Of a stretch of DNA of 64,000 nucleotides, positions 19,153 to 27,718 are shown piece after piece; position 1 is the stretch's first letter, and each line of letters begins with the position of its first letter. The position numbers and the translations under genes are program-made. The notes beneath the pieces are model-generated. The model did no database searches. It had not been told where the DNA came from and saw only the letters and a program-made list of their open reading frames with translations. Location: positions 582,797-646,796 of the forward strand of contig JAEULJ010000007.1 in the NCBI GenBank assembly GCA_016793865.1. The letters are read 5' to 3'. This DNA is from Altererythrobacter sp. (GTDB lineage: Bacteria; Pseudomonadota; Alphaproteobacteria; Sphingomonadales; Sphingomonadaceae).

Positions 19153-19566
19153 ATGGTTCGTCTACTCTCGACGTCACGATCCAGGGGCGCATTCCAGCTT
19201 TTCGCTCTCCTGTTGATGGCATCCAGCTTGCTGTTGCCGCGCGGCTATATGCCGGCGAGCGATTCGCAGGGCAGCGTCCGCGTGATGGTTTGCACCGGGA
19301 TGGGTCCGGCCGCGATGACCATGGTGATCCCCTTCGAGAAGGATGGCCAGGATCGCGACAGTCGGGATGGCCGGCAGCCGGACAAGAGCTGTATATTCGC
19401 GGGCAATTCCGCACCATTGGCCGGCGGCGGGAGCGCCCCGCTTGTGCCTCCCATTGCCTGGTTCGACCTGCCACCAGGCAGCGCCCCGACAATCAGTCTG
19501 GCGCCCGGTCGCGGCATGGCTGCGCCACCGCCGCCATCGCAGGCCCCTCCCATCGCGTTGATCTGA
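19153..19566 (+). CDS. DUF2946-type secreted protein
   Basis: 137 residues: an N-terminal signal or anchor helix (FQLFALLLMASSLLLPRGYMPA), a VMVCTGMGPAAM region and a SCIFA motif in a Pro/Gly-rich tail. This matches DUF2946 proteins, small envelope proteins commonly encoded next to TonB-dependent receptors. Two cysteines and several methionines suit metal (copper) contact. Start uncertain: ATG 19153 or GTG 19150. It lies 102 nt before the copper-receptor gene in the same direction. Confidence 0.65.
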   Translation: MVRLLSTSRSRGAFQLFALLLMASSLLLPRGYMPASDSQGSVRVMVCTGMGPAAMTMVIPFEKDGQDRDSRDGRQPDKSCIFAGNSAPLAGGGSAPLVPPIAWFDLPPGSAPTISLAPGRGMAAPPPPSQAPPIALI

Positions 19567-19668
19567 CAGCAAGCGGCACCGACCTTTCTGGCCGGTGTGC
19601 ATCTTCCCTGCCCCCGATCCTGACCCGGGAAACCGGCCAGCGGGGCTTGCACAATTGCGAGATCAACA

Positions 19669-21840
19669 ATGCCACACCTCAAGACCTTCCGCGCGACCCG
19701 GCGCATGATATCCTGCTGCCTGCTTTCCAGCGCCGCGCTGCCTGTCCTGTCCGCGCCCGCCCTGGCTCAGGAAGCGACGCCTCTTCCCGATGTCGATATC
19801 GAGTCCGGTGCCGCGCGGAACACAGCACCGGCAACGCCCGAGCGCATCGAGCGATCGGAGCTGCGCGCCAGAGAGGCCGGATCGAGCGATACGGCGAAGC
19901 TTCTGCAAGCGCTTCCCGGCGTCAGCGGCCGCTCGGCGGGTGGCTTCTCGACGCTGCCGGTCATTCGCGGCCTCGATGCACAGCGCCTTGGCATCACCGT
20001 CGATGGCGTCACCATCACCAGTGCCTGCCCCAACGACATGAACCCGCCCCTCTCCTATACCGATCCGCAGACGATCAGCTCGATCGGCGTCATCACCGGG
20101 GTATCGCCGGTAAGCGCCGGCGGCGACAGCATCGGCGGGATCATCGCGGTGGAGACCGCGCCCCCGAAATTCGCCGCTTCGGGTGGAACACTGGTCACAG
20201 GAGACGCCTCCACCTTCTACCGCAGCAATGGCGATGGCTTCGGCGGCGCACTGTCGTTCACAGCCGCGAGCGACACGCTCAGCCTGACCTATAGCGGTTC
20301 CTATACGCAGGCGGGCAGGTTCAAGGGCGGCGGCGCGCTGGGCGTGGTGCGTTCGTCGGAGTTCGCCAAGACCGATCATGGCATCAATCTCGCCGCGCAG
20401 ACCGATATCGGCCTGTTCGAACTCAAGGGCGGCTATCACTTCTCGCCCTATGAGGGGTTCCCCAACCAGTACATGGACATGACGTCCAACAAGAGCTGGT
20501 TCCTCAACGGCCATTATGCCGGCGCCTTCGACTGGGGCGATCTCGATGTACGGGCGCATTACCGCAAGACCGACCACGAGATGAATTTTCTGGACGACAA
20601 GGGCGGCACCGCGGGCGGCGGGATGCCGATGAACACCCAGGTGCGCCAGGCGGGCTACAATGTGAAGGCCGACATTTCGCTGGGCGGCGGAAGGCTGCGG
20701 ATCGGCAATGAATTCCAGCATCAGTGGCTCGACGACTACTGGCCGCCGGTCGCAGGCAGCATGATGATGGGGCCGAACCCGTTCATCAATGTCAACGCGG
20801 CAACGCGGAACCGGCTCGGCACATTCATCGAATGGGAGCGGGGCTGGGAGAGCGGCATCACGCTGATCGCGGGTATCCGGAATGACCGGCTCTGGATGAA
20901 CACCGGCGAGGTCGCGCCCTACGGTGCCGGCATGATGCAGATGGCGGATGTCATGGCGGCGGCTGCTTTCAATGCCGCAGACCGGCGCCGGCACGACAGC
21001 AACTGGAGCGGTTCGGCGCTGTTGCGCCATGATCTTTCGCAGATCGCGACGCTCGAGCTCGGCTATGCCCGCAAGGTTCGCTCGCCCAATATCTATGAAC
21101 GCTACACCTGGGGCCGAGGCACCATGTCGAGCAGCATGATCGGCTGGTTCGGCGACGGTAACGGCTATGTCGGCAATCTGGGCCTCAGGCCGGAAAGGGC
21201 CGACACGATCAGCGCAGCGCTCACCCTGAGCGACGCGGGCGAGGAAGGCTGGTCGCTCAAGATCGCGCCCTACTACACCAATGTGAGCGATTACATCGAC
21301 GTTGTGAAGCTGCGGGACTTCACCGACATGATGGGAATGCCGACGGGCTTCGCCCAACTGCAGTTCGCCAACCAGGATGCGCGGATCTACGGTGTCGACA
21401 TCTCGGGCGCAGTGCCGGTGTGGTCGGATGATCGCTTCGGCAAGGGGCGTCTCTCGGCCAAGGCGAGCTGGCTACGCGGGGAAAACCGGACCGATGGCGG
21501 CCCGTTGTACCATCAGATGCCGCTGAGCGGCACGGTCAGCCTCGAACACGGCCTGGACGGGTTCGAGACGCGCATCGACCTCAGCTGGGCGGCGGACAAG
21601 GATCGCGTCGATCCCACCCGTAACGAACCACGCACCCGGGGCTATGCGCTGCTCGACGCGCAGATCGCTTACGCATGGGACAAGTATCGCGTGACGCTGG
21701 CGGCGGAAAACCTGTTCGACGAGGCCTATTATGCACCGCTCGGCGGAATTTCGCTGGGCGACCTGGCGGCGACGGGCGCGCTGCGTCCGGTGCCGGGCCG
21801 CGGGCGATCGATCAATGTCGGCCTCGGCGTCAGGTTCTGA
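19669..21840 (+). CDS. TonB-dependent outer-membrane copper receptor, OprC-like
   Basis: 723 residues: signal peptide (to about residue 34, ALAQ), plug domain with TonB box region and VIRGLDAQRLGITVDGV, then a 22-strand barrel ending in RF. The plug carries Cys120-Pro-Asn-Asp-Met124 (CxxxM) and a barrel loop carries His303-Glu-Met305 (HxM); together these are the copper site described for Pseudomonas OprC. The protein is also rich in methionine clusters. It transports copper across the outer membrane using TonB energy. The following tonB starts 3 nt after its stop. Confidence 0.88.
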   Translation: MPHLKTFRATRRMISCCLLSSAALPVLSAPALAQEATPLPDVDIESGAARNTAPATPERIERSELRAREAGSSDTAKLLQALPGVSGRSAGGFSTLPVIRGLDAQRLGITVDGVTITSACPNDMNPPLSYTDPQTISSIGVITGVSPVSAGGDSIGGIIAVETAPPKFAASGGTLVTGDASTFYRSNGDGFGGALSFTAASDTLSLTYSGSYTQAGRFKGGGALGVVRSSEFAKTDHGINLAAQTDIGLFELKGGYHFSPYEGFPNQYMDMTSNKSWFLNGHYAGAFDWGDLDVRAHYRKTDHEMNFLDDKGGTAGGGMPMNTQVRQAGYNVKADISLGGGRLRIGNEFQHQWLDDYWPPVAGSMMMGPNPFINVNAATRNRLGTFIEWERGWESGITLIAGIRNDRLWMNTGEVAPYGAGMMQMADVMAAAAFNAADRRRHDSNWSGSALLRHDLSQIATLELGYARKVRSPNIYERYTWGRGTMSSSMIGWFGDGNGYVGNLGLRPERADTISAALTLSDAGEEGWSLKIAPYYTNVSDYIDVVKLRDFTDMMGMPTGFAQLQFANQDARIYGVDISGAVPVWSDDRFGKGRLSAKASWLRGENRTDGGPLYHQMPLSGTVSLEHGLDGFETRIDLSWAADKDRVDPTRNEPRTRGYALLDAQIAYAWDKYRVTLAAENLFDEAYYAPLGGISLGDLAATGALRPVPGRGRSINVGLGVRF

Positions 21841-21843
21841 CGC

Positions 21844-22578
21844 GTGGACAAGCGGCCGCGGCCAAATGCAAGCGGGCCGGAATATTCTGCATATTCCGGC
21901 CCGTATGGCGCGCGTCACGGGGCGAGGCTGACCGCCGCGATCGCCTCGCTGTTGATGACGGGGCTGCTGGTGACTGTGCTTGTCGCTGGATTGCGGGGTC
22001 CCCGGTCCGGCCCGCCCACCCCGCATACGAGCCAGCCCCCTGTGTTCGCGCTGCCTGCGGAGCCAGCCGCATCGGACCGGCCGGACGCGCAAGAACACCC
22101 CGTGCCCGGCCGCGAGGCAGCGCCAGACCTCATGGCACCGGCTCCCCCGCCCCCATCCCAGACGGTGCCCGCAAACGGCAGCGAGGCGGAGGAATTGATA
22201 AGGCCGCCATCCGCCCTTCCGTCTCAGTCGGCGCCGGTCAGCCCGCCGATCATGATGGCCAGACCTTCTACGCCCCCTCCCGCTCAGGATCCGCCAGACG
22301 CCGACACCGCATGGCGCAGTTACCAGGTCCTGCTGTGGCAGCGCGTGATGGCGCGACGCCCCGATGGCCCGCACCTGTCCGGCGAAGCGACCCTAAGGTT
22401 CACGCTGGATACAAGGGGGGGAATCATCGCTGCGGCAATCGAACGTTCGAGCGGCAACCGTATGCTGGATCGCATCGCGCTGCGCGCCCTTCGAGACGCC
22501 AGCCCGTTTCCCCCGCCGCCCACGGAGATACGCGACAGGGAGCTCACCTTCACGATCAGGTTCCGCTACAATCAATAG
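21844..22578 (+). CDS. tonB: TonB-family energy transducer
   Basis: 244 residues: cytoplasmic start, one membrane helix (about 30-50, SLLMTGLLVTVLVAGL), a long Pro-rich periplasmic spacer (52-150) and the TonB C-terminal domain (about 155-244; GEATLRFTLDTRGGI, SSGNRMLDRIALRAL, ending FTIRFRYNQ). GTG 21844 lies 3 nt after the oprC-like stop, implying translational coupling and a dedicated partner for that receptor. No exbB/exbD is adjacent. Confidence 0.87.
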   Translation: MDKRPRPNASGPEYSAYSGPYGARHGARLTAAIASLLMTGLLVTVLVAGLRGPRSGPPTPHTSQPPVFALPAEPAASDRPDAQEHPVPGREAAPDLMAPAPPPPSQTVPANGSEAEELIRPPSALPSQSAPVSPPIMMARPSTPPPAQDPPDADTAWRSYQVLLWQRVMARRPDGPHLSGEATLRFTLDTRGGIIAAAIERSSGNRMLDRIALRALRDASPFPPPPTEIRDRELTFTIRFRYNQ

Positions 22579-22580
22579 CC

Positions 22581-22615
22581 CGCGGTGACCGATCCCGATC
22601 GCGCCGGCCACCGCG
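22581..22615 (+). terminator. Possible hairpin terminator after tonB
   Basis: Inverted repeat CGCGGTG (22581-22587) / CACCGCG (22609-22615) 3 nt after the tonB stop, with no U-tract. It would end the copper-uptake operon; weak candidate. Confidence 0.3.
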
Positions 22616-22648
22616 AGACCAAGGGTCGCGAGCATTCATCGCCATGCA

Positions 22649-22684
22649 TATAATGATATAAGAATATCCTTATATGCCTTGACA
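22649..22684 (+). promoter_or_regulatory. metE promoter with palindromic operator
   Basis: A perfect TATAAT (22649-22654) is followed at once by the 20-bp palindrome ATATAAG-AATATC-CTTATAT (22656-22675), which would cover the transcription start; TTGACA (22679-22684) follows directly and could serve an alternative promoter. This AT-rich island stands out in the GC-rich window. The symmetry resembles ArsR-family (SahR-like) methionine-cycle operators; the regulator identity is inference. Confidence 0.5.
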
Positions 22685-22714
22685 GGATCATGGTCCCGGG
22701 CGATGTGGCGCGGG

Positions 22715-22940
22715 TCGAGGTTCCCCGTTTCCGGTCTCAGGAATGAGGCTGGCTGCGCGGCTAAGACGGGAAGCCGGTGACGTCCTCAAGGGGCGGATTC
22801 CGGCGCTGCCCCCGCAACTGTGAGCGGCGAGCGGCGGCCCCATTCAGTGTCACTGGCACCCGCCCCGGGGAAACCGCGGCAGGCGCCGGGAAGGCCGGGA
22901 CCGACGTGTTGACCCGCGAGCCAGGAGACCTGCCTCCGAC
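22715..22940 (+). ncRNA. Cobalamin riboswitch (AdoCbl/B12 type)
   Basis: Conserved blocks in order: GGGAAGCCGGTG (about 22768), CCCGCAACTGTGAG (about 22811), a GTCACTGG variant of the GCCACTG box, GGGAAGGCCGGG, and the B12 box AGCCAGGAGACCTGCC (22919-22934). It lies in the metE leader, so cobalamin would repress the B12-independent enzyme when the B12-dependent one (MetH) can work. The exact 5' limit of the aptamer is approximate. Confidence 0.92.
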
Positions 22941-23061
22941 GCGATAACGTTCCTCGGACGGGGGTGCCTCCGGTGGATCGCGCAAGATGCCCGACGGCGT
23001 TGCGCGTCCGCCTTTGCGAGCGGCCCGCGACCATCCCTTGGCGCCCCTCTCGCGCGCTCTG

Positions 23062-23090
23062 TCCTGGTCCCTCCCCAAGCAGACCAGGAG
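23062..23090 (+). promoter_or_regulatory. Shine-Dalgarno-sequestering hairpin of the metE leader
   Basis: TCCTGGTC (23062-23069) pairs perfectly with GACCAGGA (23082-23089); the latter includes most of the metE Shine-Dalgarno AGGAG (23086-23090), 10 nt before the ATG. It is placed as the expression platform of the riboswitch, suggesting control at translation initiation. Confidence 0.6.
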
Positions 23091-23100
23091 TTCACTTGCG

Positions 23101-25431
23101 ATGACTGTCACCGCCGCCAACCTCGGCTTTCCGCGCATCGGCCCGCGCCGCGAATTGAAGGCCGCCCTCGAAGCCTATTGGGCGGGCAAGGCCGATGAAG
23201 CCGCGCTCCTCGAAGCCGCCAGATCGCTACGGGCGGCGAACTGGGATCGGCAGAAGGCGGCCGGCATCGCCGTGCTCCCGTCGAACGACTTCTCGCTCTA
23301 CGATCAGGTGCTGGACACCAGCGTGATGCTCGGTGCGATCCCGGACATCTACCGCGCGATTGGCGCACCGGATTCGCTGGATGTCTATTTCGCGATGGCG
23401 CGTGGACGGCAGACCGGGGCGGCGACCGGACCCGGCTGCGTTCACGGCCACGGCGCCGGCGCGGATGTTCCCGCGCAGGAGATGACCAAGTGGTTCGACA
23501 CCAATTATCACTACATGGTGCCGGAGGTGACACCCGACACCGCGTTCGCGCTGTCGAGCCTGAAGCCCGTTGATCACTTTCTGGAGGCAGCCGCGCTCGG
23601 CCATCATACCAGGCCCGTGATCCTGGGTCCGGTGACATGGCTGCTCCTCGCCAAGTCACGCATCGGGGGCTTCGATCCGCTGACGCTGCTGCCGAAGGTC
23701 GTGCTGGTCTATGCTGACGTGCTGGCAAGGCTCGCTGCCGCCGGTGCCGACTGGGTCCAGATCGACGAGCCGGCGCTTGTCCTCGATTTGAGCGATATTG
23801 CGCGCGCCGCCTACCGCACGGCCTATGCCGAACTGGCGAAGGTTTCGGGCATCAAGCTGATGCTGACGACCTATTTCGGCGCACTGGGCGATAATCTGCC
23901 GACCGCGCTCGCGCTGCCTGTCGCGGGGCTGCACGTCGATCTCGTCCGCGCGCCGGAACAGCTGGAGGCCGTCGTCGCCTCCGCGCCCGAGGGTATGGTG
24001 CTCTCGCTCGGGCTCATCGACGGCCGCAATGTCTGGAAGACGGATCTGACGGCGTTGCTCGATCGCCATGACGGCATCGCCCGCCAGCGCGATTTGCAGA
24101 TCGCGCCATCTTGCTCGCTGCTGCACACGCCCATCGATCTCGAGCTGGAGAAGGATCTCGATCCTCAGATCAGGGACTGGCTGGCCTTCGCCGCACAGAA
24201 GCTGGAGGAGCTTTCGATCCTGCAGACGGGGCTGAGCGGCGATCGATACATCATCTCCGCCGAGCTTGCCGCCAATGCCGATTCAATCGCCACCCGCCGC
24301 CGCTCGCCCTTGACCAACGACCGCGCGGTTCGTGACCGGATGGCGGGCATCTCGCCGGACTGGACACGCCGCGAGCAACCCTTTGCCGAGCGCATCGCGC
24401 AGCAGCAGGCGCACCTCGGGCTGCCGCCATTGCCGACCACCACGATCGGTTCGTTCCCGCAGACCGCGGAGGTTCGCAAGGCGCGATGGGCGCATGACAA
24501 GGGGCAGATCGACGACGCCGGTTACGAGAAGTTCCTGCAGGAAGAGACGGCGCGCGCGGTCCGATGGCAGGACGAGATCGGTCTCGACGTGCTGGTGCAT
24601 GGAGAGTTCGAGCGCAACGACATGGTGCAGTACTTCGGCGAACAGCTTGCCGGTTTCGCCTTCAGCCGCGCCGGCTGGGTGCAGAGCTACGGCTCGCGCT
24701 GCGTCCGTCCCCCGATCATCTTCGGCGACGTATCCCGGCCCCATGCGATGACGGTGAAATGGTGGCGCTATGCCCAGTCGCTGACGGACAAGCCGATGAA
24801 GGGGATGCTCACAGGACCGGTGACCATCCTAAACTGGTCGTTCGTTCGCGACGATCAGCCGCGGGAGGACAGCTGCTGCCAGATCGCGCTGGCGATCCGT
24901 GACGAGGTGCTCGATCTCGAAGCCGCCGGGTGCAAGGTCATCCAGATCGACGAAGCAGCGCTGCGCGAAGGCCTGCCGCTGCGCAAGGCGAACTGGCAGC
25001 CTTATCTCGACTGGGCCGTCGAAAGCTTCCGCATCTCCGCTTCGGGCGTTGCGGCGCAAACCCAGATCCACACCCACATGTGCTACTCGGAATTCAACGA
25101 GATCATCACCTCGATCAGCCACATGGACGCAGACGTCATCACCATCGAGACCTCAAGATCGAAGATGGAGCTGCTCGATGCCTTCGTTGACTACAAATAC
25201 CCCAACGAGATCGGGCCGGGCGTCTACGATATCCACTCACCCCGCATCCCTTCGACGCGGGAAATGGAATCGCTTCTGCTCAAGGCCGGCGAGCGCCTGT
25301 CCGCCGGCCAGCTATGGGTCAATCCCGACTGCGGCCTCAAGACGCGCAGGTGGGAGGATGTGAAGCCGGCGCTGGTGAACATGGTCGCCGCGGCCCAGGC
25401 CGCGCGCGAGGCTCTCGTCCAGGCATCCTGA
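23101..25431 (+). CDS. metE: Cobalamin-independent methionine synthase
   Basis: 776 residues, zinc enzyme transferring the methyl group of 5-methyltetrahydropteroyltri-glutamate to homocysteine. N-terminal domain from NLGFPRIGPRRELK; C-terminal catalytic barrel from TTTIGSFPQTAEVRKAR, with zinc ligands in IHTHMCYSEF and WVNPDCGLKTR. Start at ATG 23101, 10 nt after AGGAG; an upstream in-frame extension would translate the riboswitch. Regulation: operator plus cobalamin riboswitch (see separate entries). A strong hairpin follows the stop. Confidence 0.97.
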   Translation: MTVTAANLGFPRIGPRRELKAALEAYWAGKADEAALLEAARSLRAANWDRQKAAGIAVLPSNDFSLYDQVLDTSVMLGAIPDIYRAIGAPDSLDVYFAMARGRQTGAATGPGCVHGHGAGADVPAQEMTKWFDTNYHYMVPEVTPDTAFALSSLKPVDHFLEAAALGHHTRPVILGPVTWLLLAKSRIGGFDPLTLLPKVVLVYADVLARLAAAGADWVQIDEPALVLDLSDIARAAYRTAYAELAKVSGIKLMLTTYFGALGDNLPTALALPVAGLHVDLVRAPEQLEAVVASAPEGMVLSLGLIDGRNVWKTDLTALLDRHDGIARQRDLQIAPSCSLLHTPIDLELEKDLDPQIRDWLAFAAQKLEELSILQTGLSGDRYIISAELAANADSIATRRRSPLTNDRAVRDRMAGISPDWTRREQPFAERIAQQQAHLGLPPLPTTTIGSFPQTAEVRKARWAHDKGQIDDAGYEKFLQEETARAVRWQDEIGLDVLVHGEFERNDMVQYFGEQLAGFAFSRAGWVQSYGSRCVRPPIIFGDVSRPHAMTVKWWRYAQSLTDKPMKGMLTGPVTILNWSFVRDDQPREDSCCQIALAIRDEVLDLEAAGCKVIQIDEAALREGLPLRKANWQPYLDWAVESFRISASGVAAQTQIHTHMCYSEFNEIITSISHMDADVITIETSRSKMELLDAFVDYKYPNEIGPGVYDIHSPRIPSTREMESLLLKAGERLSAGQLWVNPDCGLKTRRWEDVKPALVNMVAAAQAAREALVQAS

Positions 25432-25440
25432 GAAGACCAG

Positions 25441-25471
25441 CGTGGAGCGCGGCGCATTGCCGCGCTCCACG
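25441..25471 (+). terminator. Terminator-like hairpin after metE
   Basis: Perfect 13-bp stem CGTGGAGCGCGGC / GCCGCGCTCCACG with 5-nt loop, 9 nt after the metE stop. There is no U-run, so it is either a Rho-assisted or bidirectional terminator for the convergent DUF1178 gene as well. Confidence 0.65.
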
Positions 25472-25538
25472 TCTCGGCACCGCCGCGGCGGAAACGCGGG
25501 CACGGGTTTGGAACTGGCGGCCGCCCTTCCCCCGCGTC

Positions 25539-25997
25539 TCAGTTCAGCTCCTCCGGGGAATGCACGGGCACCAGCAGGGGCGAGACTGCAATGCCTTCCT
25601 CGATCAGCGCCTCGGCATCGCTGCGCGTGGCGCGGCCGTGGACCTGCTTCTCTTCGGTCTCGCCATAATGCATGGAGCGGACGCGCGAAGCGAAGCGGTC
25701 GCCGACCCATTCACTCGTCTCCAGCGCCTTGGCCTGAGCGGCAGCGAGCGCCTTCAAGGCCGCCGCCACTTCGGGCGGCATAGGCCTGTTGGCGACCGGG
25801 TGAGCGGCGGAACCGGGGGCCAAGCGATTGCCCTTGGCCGGCACCGCGGGCGCCATCGGCGCCTTGGTGACCGCAGCGCTCTCGCACACCGGGCAAGTCA
25901 GCAGGCCGCTCGCCTGCTGGCCGGCGAAATCCTCCGACGAACGGAACCAGCCCTCGAAGCTGTGCGCGTTGTCGCAAGCGAGCTGGAAGACGATCAT
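25539..25997 (-). CDS. DUF1178 family protein
   Basis: 152 residues. An N-terminal zinc-ribbon-like stretch MIVFQLACDNAHSFEGWFRS with Cys8 and a CPVC pair, an Ala/Pro linker, and a conserved C-terminus with RSMHYGETEEKQVHGRA. These are DUF1178 features; function unknown. It is the last of three leftward genes (grxC, nitrilase-like, DUF1178), a conserved trio in alphaproteobacteria. Confidence 0.85.
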   Translation of the reverse strand: MIVFQLACDNAHSFEGWFRSSEDFAGQQASGLLTCPVCESAAVTKAPMAPAVPAKGNRLAPGSAAHPVANRPMPPEVAAALKALAAAQAKALETSEWVGDRFASRVRSMHYGETEEKQVHGRATRSDAEALIEEGIAVSPLLVPVHSPEELN

Positions 25998-26003
25998 CGC
26001 ACC

Positions 26004-26825
26004 CTAAGTGGCGATTTCACGGCGGTTGGCAAGGCTGGGCAATTGCGCGCGCACTTCCGCGATGCGGGCGAGGTCCATCTCGGCAAAGCCGATCCCGGGC
26101 GCCTCGTCGCCCATGTCGAGCAGCACCTCGCCCCAAGGGTCGACCACCAGGCTGTGGCCATAAGTGCGCCGCCCGTCCTCGTGCTCGCCCACCTGCGCCG
26201 CGGCAACCACGAAGGCGCTGGCCTCGATCGCGCGGGCGCGCTGGAGGATGTGCCAATGCGCCCTTCCCGTGGGCACGGTGAAGGCGGCGGGAACGGCGAT
26301 CATGTCGCATCGCCGGCGGCCAAGCGCCTCGAACAGCGCGGGAAAGCGCAGGTCGTAACAGACAGCCAGCCCCAGCACGCCCGCTGGCGTGTCCGGCACC
26401 GTCACCACCTGGTCGCCAGCGCGATAGGCGCGCGATTCGCGCCAGCTTTCCCCGCCCGCCAGATCGACATCGAACATATGCATCTTGTCGTAGCGGGCGC
26501 GGATCGCGCCGTCGGGGCCGATCGCGAAGGAACGGTTGGCCCAGGCGCCGTCACCCCGGTCGATCGCCAGCGATCCCACTACGATCCAGATCGCCCGGTC
26601 GGCCGCGGCGCGGCACGCCGCCGCCAGGACAACGTCCTCGGCCTCCGCCCGGATCGTCGCCGCCGCCCGCGCACGGTCGCGGTCGAGGAATCCGCTCATT
26701 TCGGGGGTGAACAGCATCGCCGCTCCACCAGCCGCCGCGGCAGCCGCTGCATCGGCGACAGTCACGGCATTGCCCGCCGGATCGATCCCGGCGGTCATCT
26801 GCAGCACGGCGACCCGCACGCTCAT
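26004..26825 (-). CDS. Carbon-nitrogen hydrolase (Nit/omega-amidase-like)
   Basis: 273 residues of the nitrilase superfamily with the Glu-Lys-Cys triad visible: Glu42 (LFTPEMSG), Lys114 (YDKMHMFDVD) and Cys156 (LGLAVCYDLRF). The closest family is Nit1/Nit2, which in other organisms hydrolyse deaminated glutathione or alpha-ketoglutaramate; adjacency to glutaredoxin fits a glutathione-repair role but is inference. Its start overlaps the grxC stop by 4 nt (ATGA). Confidence 0.88.
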   Translation of the reverse strand: MSVRVAVLQMTAGIDPAGNAVTVADAAAAAAAGGAAMLFTPEMSGFLDRDRARAAATIRAEAEDVVLAAACRAAADRAIWIVVGSLAIDRGDGAWANRSFAIGPDGAIRARYDKMHMFDVDLAGGESWRESRAYRAGDQVVTVPDTPAGVLGLAVCYDLRFPALFEALGRRRCDMIAVPAAFTVPTGRAHWHILQRARAIEASAFVVAAAQVGEHEDGRRTYGHSLVVDPWGEVLLDMGDEAPGIGFAEMDLARIAEVRAQLPSLANRREIAT

Positions 26826-27085
26826 GCGGCCAGCAGCGCGTCCAGCCTGCCCTCGCGTTCCAGCGCGGCAAGCTCGTCCGAACCGCCCACGTGCGTATCG
26901 CCGATAAATATCTGCGGGACTGTCCGCGCCATCGGCGCGCGCTCCATCATCTCGTCGCGCCGGGGGCCGCCCATGGTGATGTCATGCTCGGTATAGATCA
27001 CGCCCTTCGCGTCAAGCAGCCGCTTGGCGCGGTAGCAATAGCCGCAGCCAAACTTCGTGTAGATCGTCACTTCCCGTCCGGCCAT
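26822..27085 (-). CDS. grxC: Glutaredoxin 3
   Basis: 87-residue thioredoxin-fold disulfide reductase with dithiol active site Cys14-Gly-Tyr-Cys17, cis-proline TVPQIFI and GGSDELAAL glutathione-binding loop. Length is typical for bacterial Grx3. It is the first gene of the leftward grxC-nit-DUF1178 unit and is divergent from hsp20; its promoter must lie within the 162-nt shared spacer. Confidence 0.95.
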   Translation of the reverse strand: MAGREVTIYTKFGCGYCYRAKRLLDAKGVIYTEHDITMGGPRRDEMMERAPMARTVPQIFIGDTHVGGSDELAALEREGRLDALLAA

Positions 27086-27118
27086 CGGATCATCCTTGCT
27101 TGTGCTGCAGCGTCCCGA

Positions 27119-27146
27119 CTTGAATGGCGCGGCGGCGATCCTATTT
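27119..27146 (+). promoter_or_regulatory. Sigma-32 (RpoH)-type heat-shock promoter for hsp20
   Basis: CTTG (27119-27122), 17-nt spacer, CCTATTT (27140-27146): a close match to the alphaproteobacterial RpoH consensus CTTG-N17-CYTATnT. Transcription would start about 95 nt before the hsp20 ATG, giving room for the ROSE leader. Confidence 0.7.
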
Positions 27147-27149
27147 CAA

Positions 27150-27247
27150 TCGCGTTCGGCGGGGCTGCATGGCCTGCCGATCGTCACCGGGGATGCCGCC
27201 TGCGCGGGTCTCCACCCAACGAATTGCTCAGATGAGGATTTGTTTCG
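27150..27247 (+). ncRNA. ROSE-type RNA thermometer in the hsp20 leader
   Basis: The 3' hairpin holds the ROSE hallmark TTGCT (27224-27228) facing the Shine-Dalgarno AGGA (27235-27238), closed by CGAA (27220-27223) / TTCG (27244-27247) right before the ATG. GC-rich upstream sequence can form the additional hairpins usual for ROSE elements. Melting on heat shock would expose the ribosome-binding site. Confidence 0.72.
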
Positions 27248-27718
27248 ATGAACCGTTTCGATTTCACCCCCTACCGCCGCAGCACCGTGGGCTTCGACCG
27301 CCTGTTCGACCTGCTGGAAAACAACGCCCGCTCCAGCGGCGGCGAGAACTATCCCCCCTTCAACATCGAGCGCCGGGGCGATGATGCCTTCCGCATCACC
27401 CTGGCCATTGCCGGCTTCCGGGCTGACGATCTCGACATCACCGCGCAGCAGAACCTGCTGACGGTGGTGGGCCGCAAGCGCGAGGAACAGACCGATGGCG
27501 AAATGCTGCATGTCGGCATCGCCAATCGCGGGTTCGAGCGCCGCTTCGAGCTGGCCGATTTCGTCCGCGTCGCCAACGCCGACCTCGCCGACGGCCTGCT
27601 GGTCATCGACCTGATCCGCGAAGTGCCCGAGGCGATGAAGCCCAAGAAGATCGCGGTGGGCAGGAAAGGCCTGGAGATCGTCCAGGACGACAGCGACCAG
27701 GACAGCCGCGCCGCCTGA
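27248..27718 (+). CDS. Small heat-shock protein, Hsp20 (IbpA-like, class A)
   Basis: 156-residue ATP-independent holdase. N-terminal RRSTVGFDRLFDLLEN, alpha-crystallin domain (about 38-130; NIERRGDDAFRITLAIAGF, GLLVIDLIREVPE with the conserved hydrophobic strand) and a C-terminal IxV-like tail (KIAVG). Leader carries an RpoH-type promoter and ROSE thermometer, which is typical of rhizobial and sphingomonad hsp genes. Confidence 0.94.
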   Translation: MNRFDFTPYRRSTVGFDRLFDLLENNARSSGGENYPPFNIERRGDDAFRITLAIAGFRADDLDITAQQNLLTVVGRKREEQTDGEMLHVGIANRGFERRFELADFVRVANADLADGLLVIDLIREVPEAMKPKKIAVGRKGLEIVQDDSDQDSRAA

